In this document: positions 52,601 through 64,000 of the stretch, one piece after another
Position numbering within the stretch: position 1 is the stretch's first letter
Layout: each line of letters begins with the position of its first letter
NCBI GenBank assembly: GCA_949130485.1
Contig: OX422185.1
Coordinates: 8,347,127-8,411,126 of the forward strand
Length of the DNA stretch: 64,000 nucleotides
From: Agelas oroides
Lineage: Eukaryota > Porifera > Demospongiae > Agelasida > Agelasidae
Direction of reading: 5' to 3'
Position numbers and translations under genes: made by a program
The notes under the pieces: model-generated
Seen by the model: the letters and a program-made list of their open reading frames with translations, nothing else
Database searches by the model: none
What the model was told of the DNA's origin: nothing

Positions 52601-55600
52601 TCTACCATGGCTCTACCTGGCTCTACTACATTGTACCATGGCTCTACTTTGCTCTACTTGAGTCCATTACATTCTACCTTGTCTCTACTTGGCTCTACTT
52701 GACTCTACTAAACTCTACCATAGCTCTACTTGGCTCTATGTGACTCTACTACAGTCTACCATGGCTCTACTTGGATCTACTTGACTTTACTACATTCTAC
52801 CATAGTTCTACTTGTCTCTATATGACTCTACTGCATTCTACCATACCTCTACTTGACTCTGTATGCCTCTACTACATTCTACCATGGCTCTTCTTGACTC
52901 TACTTGACTATACTACACTCTACCTTGGCTCTACTACATTCTACCATTGCTCCACGTGACTCTACTTGACTCTACTGCATTCTACCATGGCTCTACCTGG
53001 CTCTACTTCATTCTACCATGGCTCTACTTGGCTCTACAAGACTCTACTACATGCTACCGTGGCTCTACATGGCTCAACCTGACTCTACTACACTCTACCA
53101 TGGCTGTACCCATAGTACCATGTCTCCACTTGACACTACATGACTCTACTACACTCTACCATGGCTCTACTTGCCTCTACTTGAGTCTACTACACTCTAA
53201 CATGACTCTACTTGGCTATACGTGACTCTACCACACTCTACCGTGGCTCTACTTGGCTCTACTTGACTCTACTACACTCTACCATGGCTCTACTCCATTG
53301 TACCATGGCTCTACTTGACTCTACTAGACTCTACGATGGCTCTACTTGGCTCTACTTGACTCTACTACACTATATCATTGCTAGACCTGGCTCTACTTGA
53401 CTCTCCTACACTCTACCATGGCTCTACCTTGCTCTACTACATTCTACCATGGCTCTACTTGACTCTACATGACTCTAATACATTCAACCATGACTCTACT
53501 TGACTCTACTACACTCTACCATGGCTCTACTTGGCTCAACTTGAGTCCACTACACTGTACCTTGGCTCTACTTGGCTCTACTTGACTCTACTACACTCTA
53601 CCATGGCTCTACTTCACACCACATGACTCTACTACATTCTACCATGGCTCTACTTGACTCTACTACACTATACCATTGCTAGTCCTGGCTCTACTTGTCT
53701 ACTACACTCTACCTTGGCGCTACTACATCCTACCATGGATCCACGTGACTCTACTTGACTCTACTACACACTACCATGTTTCTACCTGGCTCTACTACAT
53801 TCTACCATGGCTCTACTTTGCTCTAGTTCAGTCCACTACACTCTACCTTGGCTCTACTTGGCTCTACTTGACTCTACTACACTATATCATTGCTAGACCT
53901 GGCTCTACTTGTCTCTACTACACTCTACCTTGGCTCTACTACATCCTACCATGGATCCACGTGACTCTACTTGACTCTCCTACACTCTACCATGGCTCTA
54001 CCTTGCTCTACTACATTCTACCACGGCTCTACTTGATTCTACATGACTCTACTACATTCTACCATGCCTCTACTTGACTCTGCTTGACTCTACTACACTC
54101 TACCATGGCTCTACTCCATTGTATATCATGGCTCTACTTCACACTACATGACTCTACTACATTCTACCATGGCTCTACTTGATTCTACTACACACTACCA
54201 TGGCTCAACTTGGCTCTACTTGACTCAACTACATTCTACCATGGCTCTACTTGACTCTACTTGATTCTACTACACACTACCATGACTCTACTTGTCTCTA
54301 CGTGATTCTACAGCACTCTACCGTGGCTCTACTTGGCTCTACTTGACTCTGCTACTCTGCCATGGCTCTACGTGACTCTACTGCATTCTACCATTGCTCT
54401 ACTTGACTCTGTATGCCTCTACTACATTGTACCATCGCTCTACTTGACTCTACATGACTCTACTACATTCTGCCATGGCTCTACTTCACTCAACTTGACT
54501 GTACTACACTCTACCTTGGCTCTACTACATTCTAACATGGCTCCACGTGATTCTACTTGACTCTACTACACACTACCATGGCTCTACCATGCTCTACTAC
54601 ATTCTACCATGGCTCTACTTGACTCTACATGACTCTACTACATTCTACCATGGCTCTAGTTGATTCTACTTGACTCGACTACACTCTATCATGGCTCTAC
54701 TCCATTGTACCATGGCTCTACTTGACACTACATGACTCTACTACATTCTACCATGGCTCTACTTGACTCTACTACACTCTACGATGGCTCTACTTGGCTC
54801 TACTTTCCTCTACTACACTATATCATTGTAGACCTGGCTCTACTTGACTCTACTACTCTCCACCTTGGCTCTACTACATCCTACCATGGATCCACGTGAC
54901 TCTACTTGACTCTCCTAAACTCTACCATGGCTCTACCTTGCTTTACTACATTCTACCATGGCTCTACTTGACTCTACATGACTCTACTATATTCTACCAT
55001 GGCTCTACTTGGCTCTACTTGAGTCCACTACACTCTACCTTGGCTCTACTTGGCTCTACTTGACTCTACTACACTCTACCATGGCTCTACTCCATTGTAT
55101 ATCATGGCTCTACTTCACACTACATGACTCTACTACATTCTACCATGACTCTACTTGACTCTACTTGACTCTACTACACTCTACCATGGCTCTACTTGGT
55201 TCTACTTGAGTCCACTACACCATACCTTGGCTCTACTTGGCTCTACGTGACTCTACTACACTCTACCATGTCTCTACTACATTCTACTATGGCTCCACGT
55301 GACTTTACGTGACTCTACTGCATTCTACCATAGCTCTACTTGACTCTGTATGCCTCTACTACATTCTACCATGGCTCTACTTGACTCTACTTGACCCTAC
55401 TACATTCTGCCATGGCTCTACTTGACTCTACTTGACTGTACTACACTCTACCTTTGCTCTACTACATTCTAACATGGCTCCACGTGACTCTACTTGACTC
55501 TACTACACTCTATCATGGCTCTACCTTGCTCTACTACATTCTACCATGGCTCTACTTGACTCTACATGACTCTACTACATTGTACCATGGCTCTACTTGA

Positions 55601-55669
55601 CTCTACTTGACTCTACTACACTCTATCATGGCTCTACTTGGTTCTACCTGAGTCCACTACACTCTATCT

Positions 55670-58135
55670 TGGCTCTACTTGGCTCTATTTGACTTTACTA
55701 CACTCTACCATGGCTCTACTCCATTGTATATCATGGCTCTACTTCACACTACATGAGTGTACTACATTCTACCATGGCTCTACTTGACTCTACTACACTC
55801 TACCATGGCTCTACTCCATTGTACCATAGTTGTACTTGACACTACATGATCCTACTAAATGTTACCATGGCTCTTCTTGACTCTACTTGACTCTCCTACA
55901 CTCTACCATTGCTCTACTTGGCTCTACTGCACTCTAGCATGGCTCTATTTGGTTCTACTTGACTCTACTACACTCTACCATGGCTCTACTTGTCTCTACT
56001 TGACTGTACTACACTCTACCATGTCTCTACTACATTCTACCATGGCTCCACGTGACTCTACTTGACTCTACTACACTCTATCATGGCTCTACTTGGCTCT
56101 ACCTGAGTCCACTACATTCTACCTTGGCTCTACTTGGCTCTACTTGACTATACTACACTCTACCATGGCTCAACTTGGCTCTACTTCATTCTACCATGGC
56201 TCTACTTGGCTCTACATGACACTACTACATGCTTCCGTGGCTCTACATGGCTCTACCTGACTCTACTACACTCTACCATAGCTGTGCCCATAGTACCATG
56301 TCTCCACTTGACACTACATGACTCTACTACACTCTACCATGGTTCTACTTGCCTCTACTTGAATCTACTACACTCTAACATGACTCTACTTGACTATACG
56401 TGACTCTACCACACTCTACCGTGGCTCTACTTGGCTCTACTTGACTCTACTACACTCTACCATGGCTCTACTCCATTGTACCTTGGCTCTACTTGACTCT
56501 ACTAGACTCTACGATGGCTCTACTTGCCTCTACTTGACTCTACTACACTATATCACTGCTAGACCTGGCTCTACTTCACTCTCCTACACTCTACCATGGC
56601 TCTACCTTGCTCTACTACATTCTACCATGGCTCTACTTGACTCTACATGACTCTAATACATTCAACCATGGCTCTACGTGACTCTACTTGACTCTACTAC
56701 ACTCTACCATGGCTCTACTTGTCTCAACTTGAGTCCACTACACTGTACCTTGGCTCTACTTGGCTCTACTTGACTCTACTACACTCTACCATGGCTCTAC
56801 TTCACACTACATGACTCTACTACATTCTACCATGGCTCTACTTGACTCTACTACACTATACCATTGCTAGTCCTGGCTCTACTTGTCTACTACACTCTAC
56901 CTTGGCTCTACTTGGCTCTACTTGACTTTACTACACTCTACCATGGCTCTACTCCATTGTATATCATGGCTCTACTTCACACTACATGAGTGTACTACAT
57001 TCTACCATGGCTCTACTTGACTCTACTACACTCTACCATGGCTCTACTCCATTGTACCATAGTTCTACTTGACACTACATGATCCTACTAAATGTTACCA
57101 TGGCTCTTCTTGACTCTACTTGACTCTCCTACACCCTACCATTGCTCTACTTGGCTCTACTGCACTCTAGCATGGCTCTATTTGGTTCTACTTGACTCTA
57201 CTACACTCTACCATGGCTCTACTTGTCTCTACTTGACTGTACTACACTCTACCATGTCTCTACTACATTCTACCATGGCTCCACGTGACTCTACTTGACT
57301 CTACTACACTCTATCATGGCTCTACTTGGCTCTACCTGAGTACACTACATTCTACCTTGGCTCTACTTGGCTCTACTTAACTCTACTACACTCTACCATG
57401 GCTCAACTTGGCTCTACTTCATTCTACCATGGCTCTACTTGGCTCTACATGACACTACTACATGCTACCGTGGCTCTACATGGCTCTACCTGACTCTACT
57501 ACACTCTACCATAGCTGTACCCATAGTACCATGTCTCCACTTGACACTACATGACTCTACTACACTCTACCATGGTTCTACTTGCCTCTACTTGAATCTA
57601 CTACACTCTAACATGACTCTACTTGACTATACGTGACTCTACCACACTCTACCGTGGCTCTACTTGGCTCTACTTGACTCTACTACACTCTACCATGGCT
57701 CTACTCCATTGTACCATGGCTCTACTTGACTCTACTAGACTCTACGATGGCTCTACTTGCCTCTACTTGACTCTACTACACTATATCATTGCTAGACCTG
57801 GCTCTACTTCACTCTCCTACACTCTACCATGGCTCTACCTTGCTCTACTACATTCTACCATGGCTCTACTTGACTCTACATGACTCTAATACATTCAACC
57901 ATGACTCTACGTGACTCTACTTGACTCTACTACACTCTACCATGGCTCTACTTGTCTCAACTTGAGTCCACTACACTGTACCTTGGCTCTACTTGGCTCT
58001 ACTTGACTCTACTACACTCTACCATGGCTCTACTTCACACTACATGACTCTACTACATTCTACCATGGCTCTACTTGACTCTACTACACTATACCATTGC
58101 TAGTCCTGGCTCTACTTGTCTACTACACTCTACCT
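55670..58135 (+). repeat. 1233-bp tandem duplication
   Basis: Copies at about 55670-56902 and 56903-58135, offset 1233 bp over the stretches compared. Shared variants include CTAAATGTTACC, CATGGCTCTATTTGG and TTGAATCTACTACAC. A few substitutions separate them. Confidence 0.85.
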
Positions 58136-61100
58136 TGGCGCTACTACATCCTACCATGGATCCACGTGACTTTCCTTGACTCTACTACACTCTACCATGT
58201 CTCTACCTGGCTCTACCACATTCTACCATGGCTCTACTTTGCTCTAGTTCAGTCCACTACACTCTACCTTGGCTCTACTTGGCTCTACTTGACTCTACTA
58301 CACTATATCATTGCTAGACCTGGCTCTACTTGTCTCTACTACACTCTACCTTGGCTCTACTACATCCTACCATGGATCCATGTGACTCTACTTGACTCTC
58401 CTACACTCTACCATGGCTCTACCTTGCTGTACTACATTCTACCATGGCTCTACTTGATTTTACACATTCTACCATGCCTCTACTTCACTCTGCTTGACTC
58501 TACTACACTCTACCATGGCTCTACTTGGCTGTACTTGAGTCCACTACACTCTACCTTGGCTCTACTTGGCTCTACTTGACTCTACTACACTCTACCATGG
58601 CTCTACTCCATTGTATATCATGGCTCTACTTCACACTACATGACTCTACTACATTCTACCATGGCTCTACTTGACTCTACTACACACTACTATGGCTCAA
58701 CTTGTCTCTACGTGATTCTACAGCACTCTACCATGCCTCTACTTGGCTCTACTTGACTCTGCTACTCTGCCATGGCTCCACGTGACTCTGTGTGACTCTA
58801 CTGCATTCTATCATTGCTCTACTTGACTCTGTATGCCTCTACTGCATTGTACCATCGCTCTACTTGACTCTACATGACTCTACAACATTCTGCCATGGCT
58901 CTACTTGACTCAACTTGACTGTACTACACTCTACATTGGCTCTACTACATTCTAACATGGCTCCACGTGATTCTACTTGACTCTACTACACACTACCATG
59001 GCTCTACCTTGCTCTACTACATTCTACCATGGCTCTACTTGACTCTACATGACTCTACTACATTCTACCATGGCTCTAGTTGACTCTACTTGACTCGACT
59101 ACACTCTATCTTGGCTCTACTTGGCTCTACTTGAGTCCATTATACTCTACCTTGGCTCTACTTGGCTCTACTTGACTCTACTACACTCTACCATGGCTCT
59201 ACTCCATTGTATATCATGGCTCTACTTCACACTACATGACTCTACTACATTCTACCATGGCTCTACTTGACTCTACTACACACTACCATGGCTCAACTTG
59301 TCTCTACGTGATTCTACAGCACTCTACCATGCCTCTACTTGGCTCTACTTGACTCTGCTACTCTGCCATGGCTCCACGTGACTCTGTGTGACTCTACTGC
59401 ATTCTATCATTGTTCTACTTGACTCTGTATGCCTCTACTGCATTGTACCATCGCTCTACTTGACTCTACATGACTCTACAACATTCTACCTTGGCTCTAC
59501 TTGACTCAACTTGACTGTACTACACTCTACATTGGCTCTACTACATTCTAACATGGCTCCACGTGATTCTACTTGACTCTACTACACACTACCATGGCTC
59601 TACCTTGCTCTACTACATTCTACCATGGCTCTACTTGACTCTACATGACTCTACTACATTCTACCATGGCTCTAGTTGACTCTACTTGACTCGACTACAC
59701 TCTATCATGGCTCTACTTGGCTCTACTTGAGTCCACTATAATCTACCTCGGCTCTCCTTGGCTCTACTTGACTCTACTACACTCTACCATGGCTCTACTC
59801 CATTGTATATCCTGACTCTACTTCACACTACATGACTATGCTACATTCTACCATGGCTCTACTTGACTCTACCATGGCTCTACTTGGCTCTACTTGACTC
59901 TACTACACTCTACCTTGGCTCTACTACATTCTACCATGGCTCCACGTGACTCTACTTGACTCTGCTGCATTCTACCATGGCTCTACCTGGCTCTACTACA
60001 TTCTACCATGGCTCTACTTGGCTCTACATCACTCTACTACACTCTACCATGGCTCTACTCCATTGTACCATGGCTCTACTTGACACTACATGACTCTACT
60101 ACATTCTACCATGGCTCTACTTGACTCTACTACACTCTACGATGGCTCTACTTGGCTCTACTTTACTCTACTACACTATATCATTGTAGACCTGGCTCTA
60201 CTTGTCTCTACTTCTCTCCACCTTGGCTCTACTACATCCTACCATGGATCCACGTGACTCTACTTGACTCTCCTACACTCTACCATGGCTCTACCTTGCT
60301 CTACTACATTCTACCATGGCTCTACTTGACTCTACATGACTCTAATACATTCAACCATGACTCTACGTGACTCTACTTGACTCTACTACACTCTACCATG
60401 GCTCTACTTGTCTCAACTTGAGTCCACTACACTGTACCTTGGCTCTACTTGGCTCTACTTGACTCTACTACACTCTACCATGGCTCTACTTCACACTACA
60501 TGACTCTACTACATTCTACCATGGCTCTACTTGACTCTACTACACTATACCATTGCTAGTCCTGGCTCTACTTGTCTACTACACTCTACCTTGGCGCTAC
60601 TACATCCTACCATGGATCCACGTGACTTTCCTTGACTCTACTACACTCTACCATGTCTCTACCTGGCTCTACCACATTCTACCATGGCTCTACTTTGCTC
60701 TAGTTCAGTCCACTACACTCTACCTTGGCTCTACTTGGCTCTACTTGACTCTACTACACTATATCATTGCTAGACCTGGCTCTACTTGTCTCTACTACAC
60801 TCTACCTTGGCTCTACTACATCCTACCATGGATCCATGTGACTCTACTTGACTCTCCTACACTCTACCATGGCTCTACCTTGCTGTACTACATTCTACCA
60901 TGGCTCTACTTGATTTTACACATTCTACCATGCCTCTACTTCACTCTGCTTGACTCTACTACACTCTACCATGGCTCTACTTGGCTGTACTTGAGTCCAC
61001 TACACTCTACCTTGGCTCTACTTGGCTCTACTTGACTCTACTACACTCTACCATGGCTCTACTCCATTGTATATCATGGCTCTACTTCACACTACATGAC

Positions 61101-62360
61101 TCTACTACATTCTACCATGGCTCTACTTGACTCTACTACACACTACTATGGCTCAACTTGTCTCTACGTGATTCTACAGCACTCTACCATGCCTCTACTT
61201 GGCTCTACTTGACTCTGCTACTCTGCCATGGCTCCACGTGACTCTGTGTGACTCTACTGCATTCTATCATTGCTCTACTTGACTCTGTATGCCTCTACTG
61301 CATTGTACCATCGCTCTACTTGACTCTACATGACTCTACAACATTCTGCCATGGCTCTACTTGACTCTACTACACACTACCATGGCTCAACTTGTCTCTA
61401 CGTGATTCTACAGCACTCTACCATGCCTCTACTTGGCTCTACTTGACTCTGCTACTCTGCCATGGCTCCACGTGACTCTGTGTGACTCTACTGCATTCTA
61501 TCATTGTTCTACTTGACTCTGTATGCCTCTACTGCATTGTACCATCGCTCTACTTGACTCTACATGACTCTACAACATTCTACCTTGGCTCTACTTGACT
61601 CAACTTGACTGTACTACACTCTACATTGGCTCTACTACATTCTAACATGGCTCCACGTGATTCTACTTGACTCTACTACACACTACCATGGCTCTACCTT
61701 GCTCTACTACATTCTACCATGGCTCTACTTGACTCTACATGACTCTACTACATTCTACCATGGCTCTAGTTGACTCTACTTGACTCGACTACACTCTATC
61801 ATGGCTCTACTTGGCTCTACTTGAGTCCACTATAATCTACCTCGGCTCTCCTTGGCTCTACTTGACTCTACTACACTCTACCATGGCTCTACTCCATTGT
61901 ATATCCTGACTCTACTTCACACTACATGACTATGCTACATTCTACCATGGCTCTACTTGACTCTACCATGGCTCTACTTGGCTCTACTTGACTCTACTAC
62001 ACTCTACCTTGGCTCTACTACATTCTACCATGGCTCCACGTGACTCTACTTGACTCTGCTGCATTCTACCATGGCTCTACCTGGCTCTACTACATTCTAC
62101 CATGGCTCTACTTGGCTCTACATCACTCTACTACACTCTACCATGGCTCTACTCCATTGTACCATGGCTCTACTTGACACTACATGACTCTACTACATTC
62201 TACCATGGCTCTACTTGACTCTACTACACTCTACGATGGCTCTACTTGGCTCTACTTTACTCTACTACACTATATCATTGTAGACCTGGCTCTACTTGTC
62301 TCTACTTCTCTCCACCTTGGCTCTACTACATCCTACCATGGATCCACGTGACTCTACTTG
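57811..62360 (+). repeat. 2456/2094-bp tandem duplication with internal deletion
   Basis: Copy one is about 57811-60266 (2456 bp). Copy two is about 60267-62360 (2094 bp). The offset is 2456 bp in the left part and 2094 bp in the right part, so the second copy lacks 362 bp that the first has between about 58.9 and 59.3 kb. Apart from this I saw no differences in the parts compared (for example TTGATTTTACACATTC and GACTCTGTGTGACTC recur in place). Confidence 0.88.
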
Positions 62361-64000
62361 ACTCTCCTACACTCTACCATGGCTCTACCTTGCTTTACTA
62401 CATTCTACCATGGCTCTACTTGACTCTACATGACTCTACTATATTCTACCATGGCTCTACTTGGCTCTACTTGAGTCCACTACACTCTACCTTGGCTCTA
62501 CTTGGCTCTACTTGACTTTACTACACTCTACCATGGCTCTACTCCATTGTATATCATGGTTCTACTTCACACTACATGACTCTACTACATTCTACCAAGG
62601 CTCTACTTGACTCTACTTGACTCTACTGCACTCTACCATGGCTCTACTTGGTTCTACTTGAGTCCACTACACCCTACCTTGGCTCTACTTGGCTCTACAT
62701 GACTCTACTACACTCTACCATATCTCTACTACATTCTACTATGGCTCCACGTGACTTTACGTGACTCTACTGCATTCTACCATAGCTCTACTTGACTCTG
62801 TATGCCTCTACTACATTCTACCATGGTTCTACTTGACTCTACTTGACCCTACTACATTCTGCCATGGCTCTACTTGACTCTACTTGACTGTACTACACAC
62901 TACCATGGCTCTACCTTCCTCTACTACATTCTACTATGGCTCTACTTGACTCTACATGACTCTACTACATTCTACCATGGCTCTAGTTGACTCTACATGA
63001 CTCGACTACACTCTATCATGGCTCTACTTGGCTCTACTTGAGTCCACTATAATCTACCTCGGCTCTACTTGGCTCTACTTGACTCTACTACACTCTACCA
63101 TGGCTCTACTCCATTGTATATCATGGCTCTACTTCACACTACATGACTCTACTACATTCTACCATGGCTCTACTTGACTCTACCATGGCTCTACTTGGCT
63201 CTACTTGACTCTACTACACTCTACCATGGTTCTACTTGGCTCAATGTGACTCTACTACAGTCTACCATGACTCTACTTGGCTCTACTTGACTCTACTACA
63301 CTCTACCTTGGCTCTACTACATTCTACCATGGCTCCATGTGACTCTACTTGACTCTGCTGCATTCTACCATGGCTCTACCTGGCTCTACTACATTCTACC
63401 ATGGCTCTACTTGGCTCTACATCACTCTACTACACTCTACCATGGCTCTACTCCATTGTACCATGGCTCTACTTGACACTACATGACTCTACTACATTCT
63501 ACCATGGCTCTACTTGACTCTACTACACTCTACGATGGCTCTACTTGGCTCTACTTTACTCTACTACACTATATCATTGTAGACCTGGCTCTACTTGTCT
63601 CTACTACTCTCCACCTTGGCTCTACTACATCCTACCATGAATCCACGTGACTCTACTTGACTCTCTTACACTCTACCATGGCTCTACCTTGCTTTACTAC
63701 ATTCTACCATGGCTCTACTTGACTCTACATGACTCTACTATATTCTACCATGGCTCTACTTGGCTCTACTTGAGTCCACTACACTCTACCTTGGCTCTAC
63801 TTGGCTCTACATGACTCTACTACACTCTACCTTGGCTGTACTCCATTGTATATCATGGCTCTACTTCACACTACATGACTCTACTACATTCTACCATGGC
63901 TCTACGTGACTCTACTTGACTCTACTACACTCTACCATGTCTCTACTTGGTTCTGCTTGAGTCCACTACACCCTACCTTGGCTCTACTTGACTCTACGTG

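Larger units (their letters stand above)
42851..53225 (+). repeat. Large duplication with 6880/6921-bp offset
   Basis: The segment from about 43.4 to 46.1 kb recurs at about 50.3 to 53.1 kb. The offset is 6880 bp up to about 44.8 kb and 6921 bp after it, because the left copy lacks one 41-bp block. The 1897-bp repeats lie between the two copies, showing nested duplication. Confidence 0.85.
12059..64000 (+). repeat. Satellite array with ~10-bp subunits and 31/41-bp blocks, at least 51.9 kb
   Basis: One repeat family fills the window from 12059 to its end without interruption by unique sequence or transposons. The subunits are CTCTACTTGA (or ...TTGG), CTCTACTACA (or ...TACAT) and the block terminator CTCTACCATGG. 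Three subunits make a 31-bp block and four a 41-bp block; 21-bp blocks also occur. Frequent variants are CTACTCCATTGTATATCATGG-like terminators, GAGTCCACTACA, CTCCACGTGA and TCTGTATGCC. The plus strand is C/T-rich and G-poor (about 10% G in the consensus block). Plus-strand frames of 60-160 codons arise wherever ACTTGA is out of frame; the minus strand is full of TAG. I treat these frames as non-coding. The right boundary lies outside the window. Confidence 0.98.

Noticed and set aside
16134-56866. Segments at 16134-16866 and 56134-56866 are related at an offset of exactly 40,000 bp
   Set aside because: The round number is most likely chance among many related segment pairs; the same segment also recurs at 57.4-58.1 kb. 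It has no known biological meaning.
12514-62515. Dozens of plus-strand ORFs (60-160 codons) encoding Leu/Tyr/Ser/Thr-rich repeats
   Set aside because: They follow automatically from the satellite unit, occur in all three forward frames, and shift frame with each 31- or 41-bp block. No conserved start, stop or single frame is seen.
12059-64000. CRISPR-like array
   Set aside because: There are no unique spacers between identical repeats; spacing and content are those of a eukaryotic satellite.
12059-64000. Triplex or telomere-like repeat
   Set aside because: The C/T-rich strand is broken by A every few bases, so no long homopyrimidine tract forms, and the unit does not resemble known telomeric repeats.

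Overview
The window looks like metazoan nuclear DNA, most likely from a sponge or cnidarian-grade animal. The evidence is one intact single-exon cytosolic-type sulfotransferase, two broken APE-type LINE copies of different families, CpG-bearing promoter-like patches, many short palindromes, and a dispersed 16-bp motif (AGCCTCGTTCCCAGGC and its reverse) that I associate with such genomes. There are no bacterial operons, CRISPR arrays, rRNAs or recognisable tRNAs. The taxon is an inference.

Layout. Bases 1-5051 are AT-rich and hold no gene I can support. They contain small hairpins, an 11-unit 46-bp minisatellite (3638-4139) and a nearly perfect 78-bp palindrome (4201-4278). Bases 5052-6029 (minus) encode a PAPS-dependent sulfotransferase with its own TATA-like box and an NRF-1-like palindrome just upstream. 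Immediately behind that promoter is a decayed plus-strand LINE fragment (about 6178-7230). Bases 7414-8221 are non-coding. A second, better preserved minus-strand LINE spans about 8222-10655, from the endonuclease C-terminus to the RT thumb and a short octamer tail. Bases 10656-12058 hold a CpG-rich patch with a good splice donor, a perfect 28-bp palindrome and unremarkable sequence.

From 12059 to the window end (at least 51.9 kb, 81% of the window) there is one uninterrupted satellite. Its basic subunit is about 10 bp and starts with CTCTAC. Three or four subunits make a 31- or 41-bp block that usually ends in CCATGG. Blocks are assembled into higher-order repeats (277, 606, 997, 1233, 1897, 2456/2094, 3114-3116, 3371 and about 6900 bp) in nested tandem duplications, some without visible differences. 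Every ORF inside it lies on the plus strand and is a by-product of the repeat, so none is annotated as a gene.

The most notable signal is the satellite's architecture. The CTCTAC/TA step recurs at a mean of about 10.25-10.33 bp, close to the DNA helical repeat. Length differences between large copies are whole 31- or 41-bp blocks. One unit variant repeatedly carries a CACGTG E-box.
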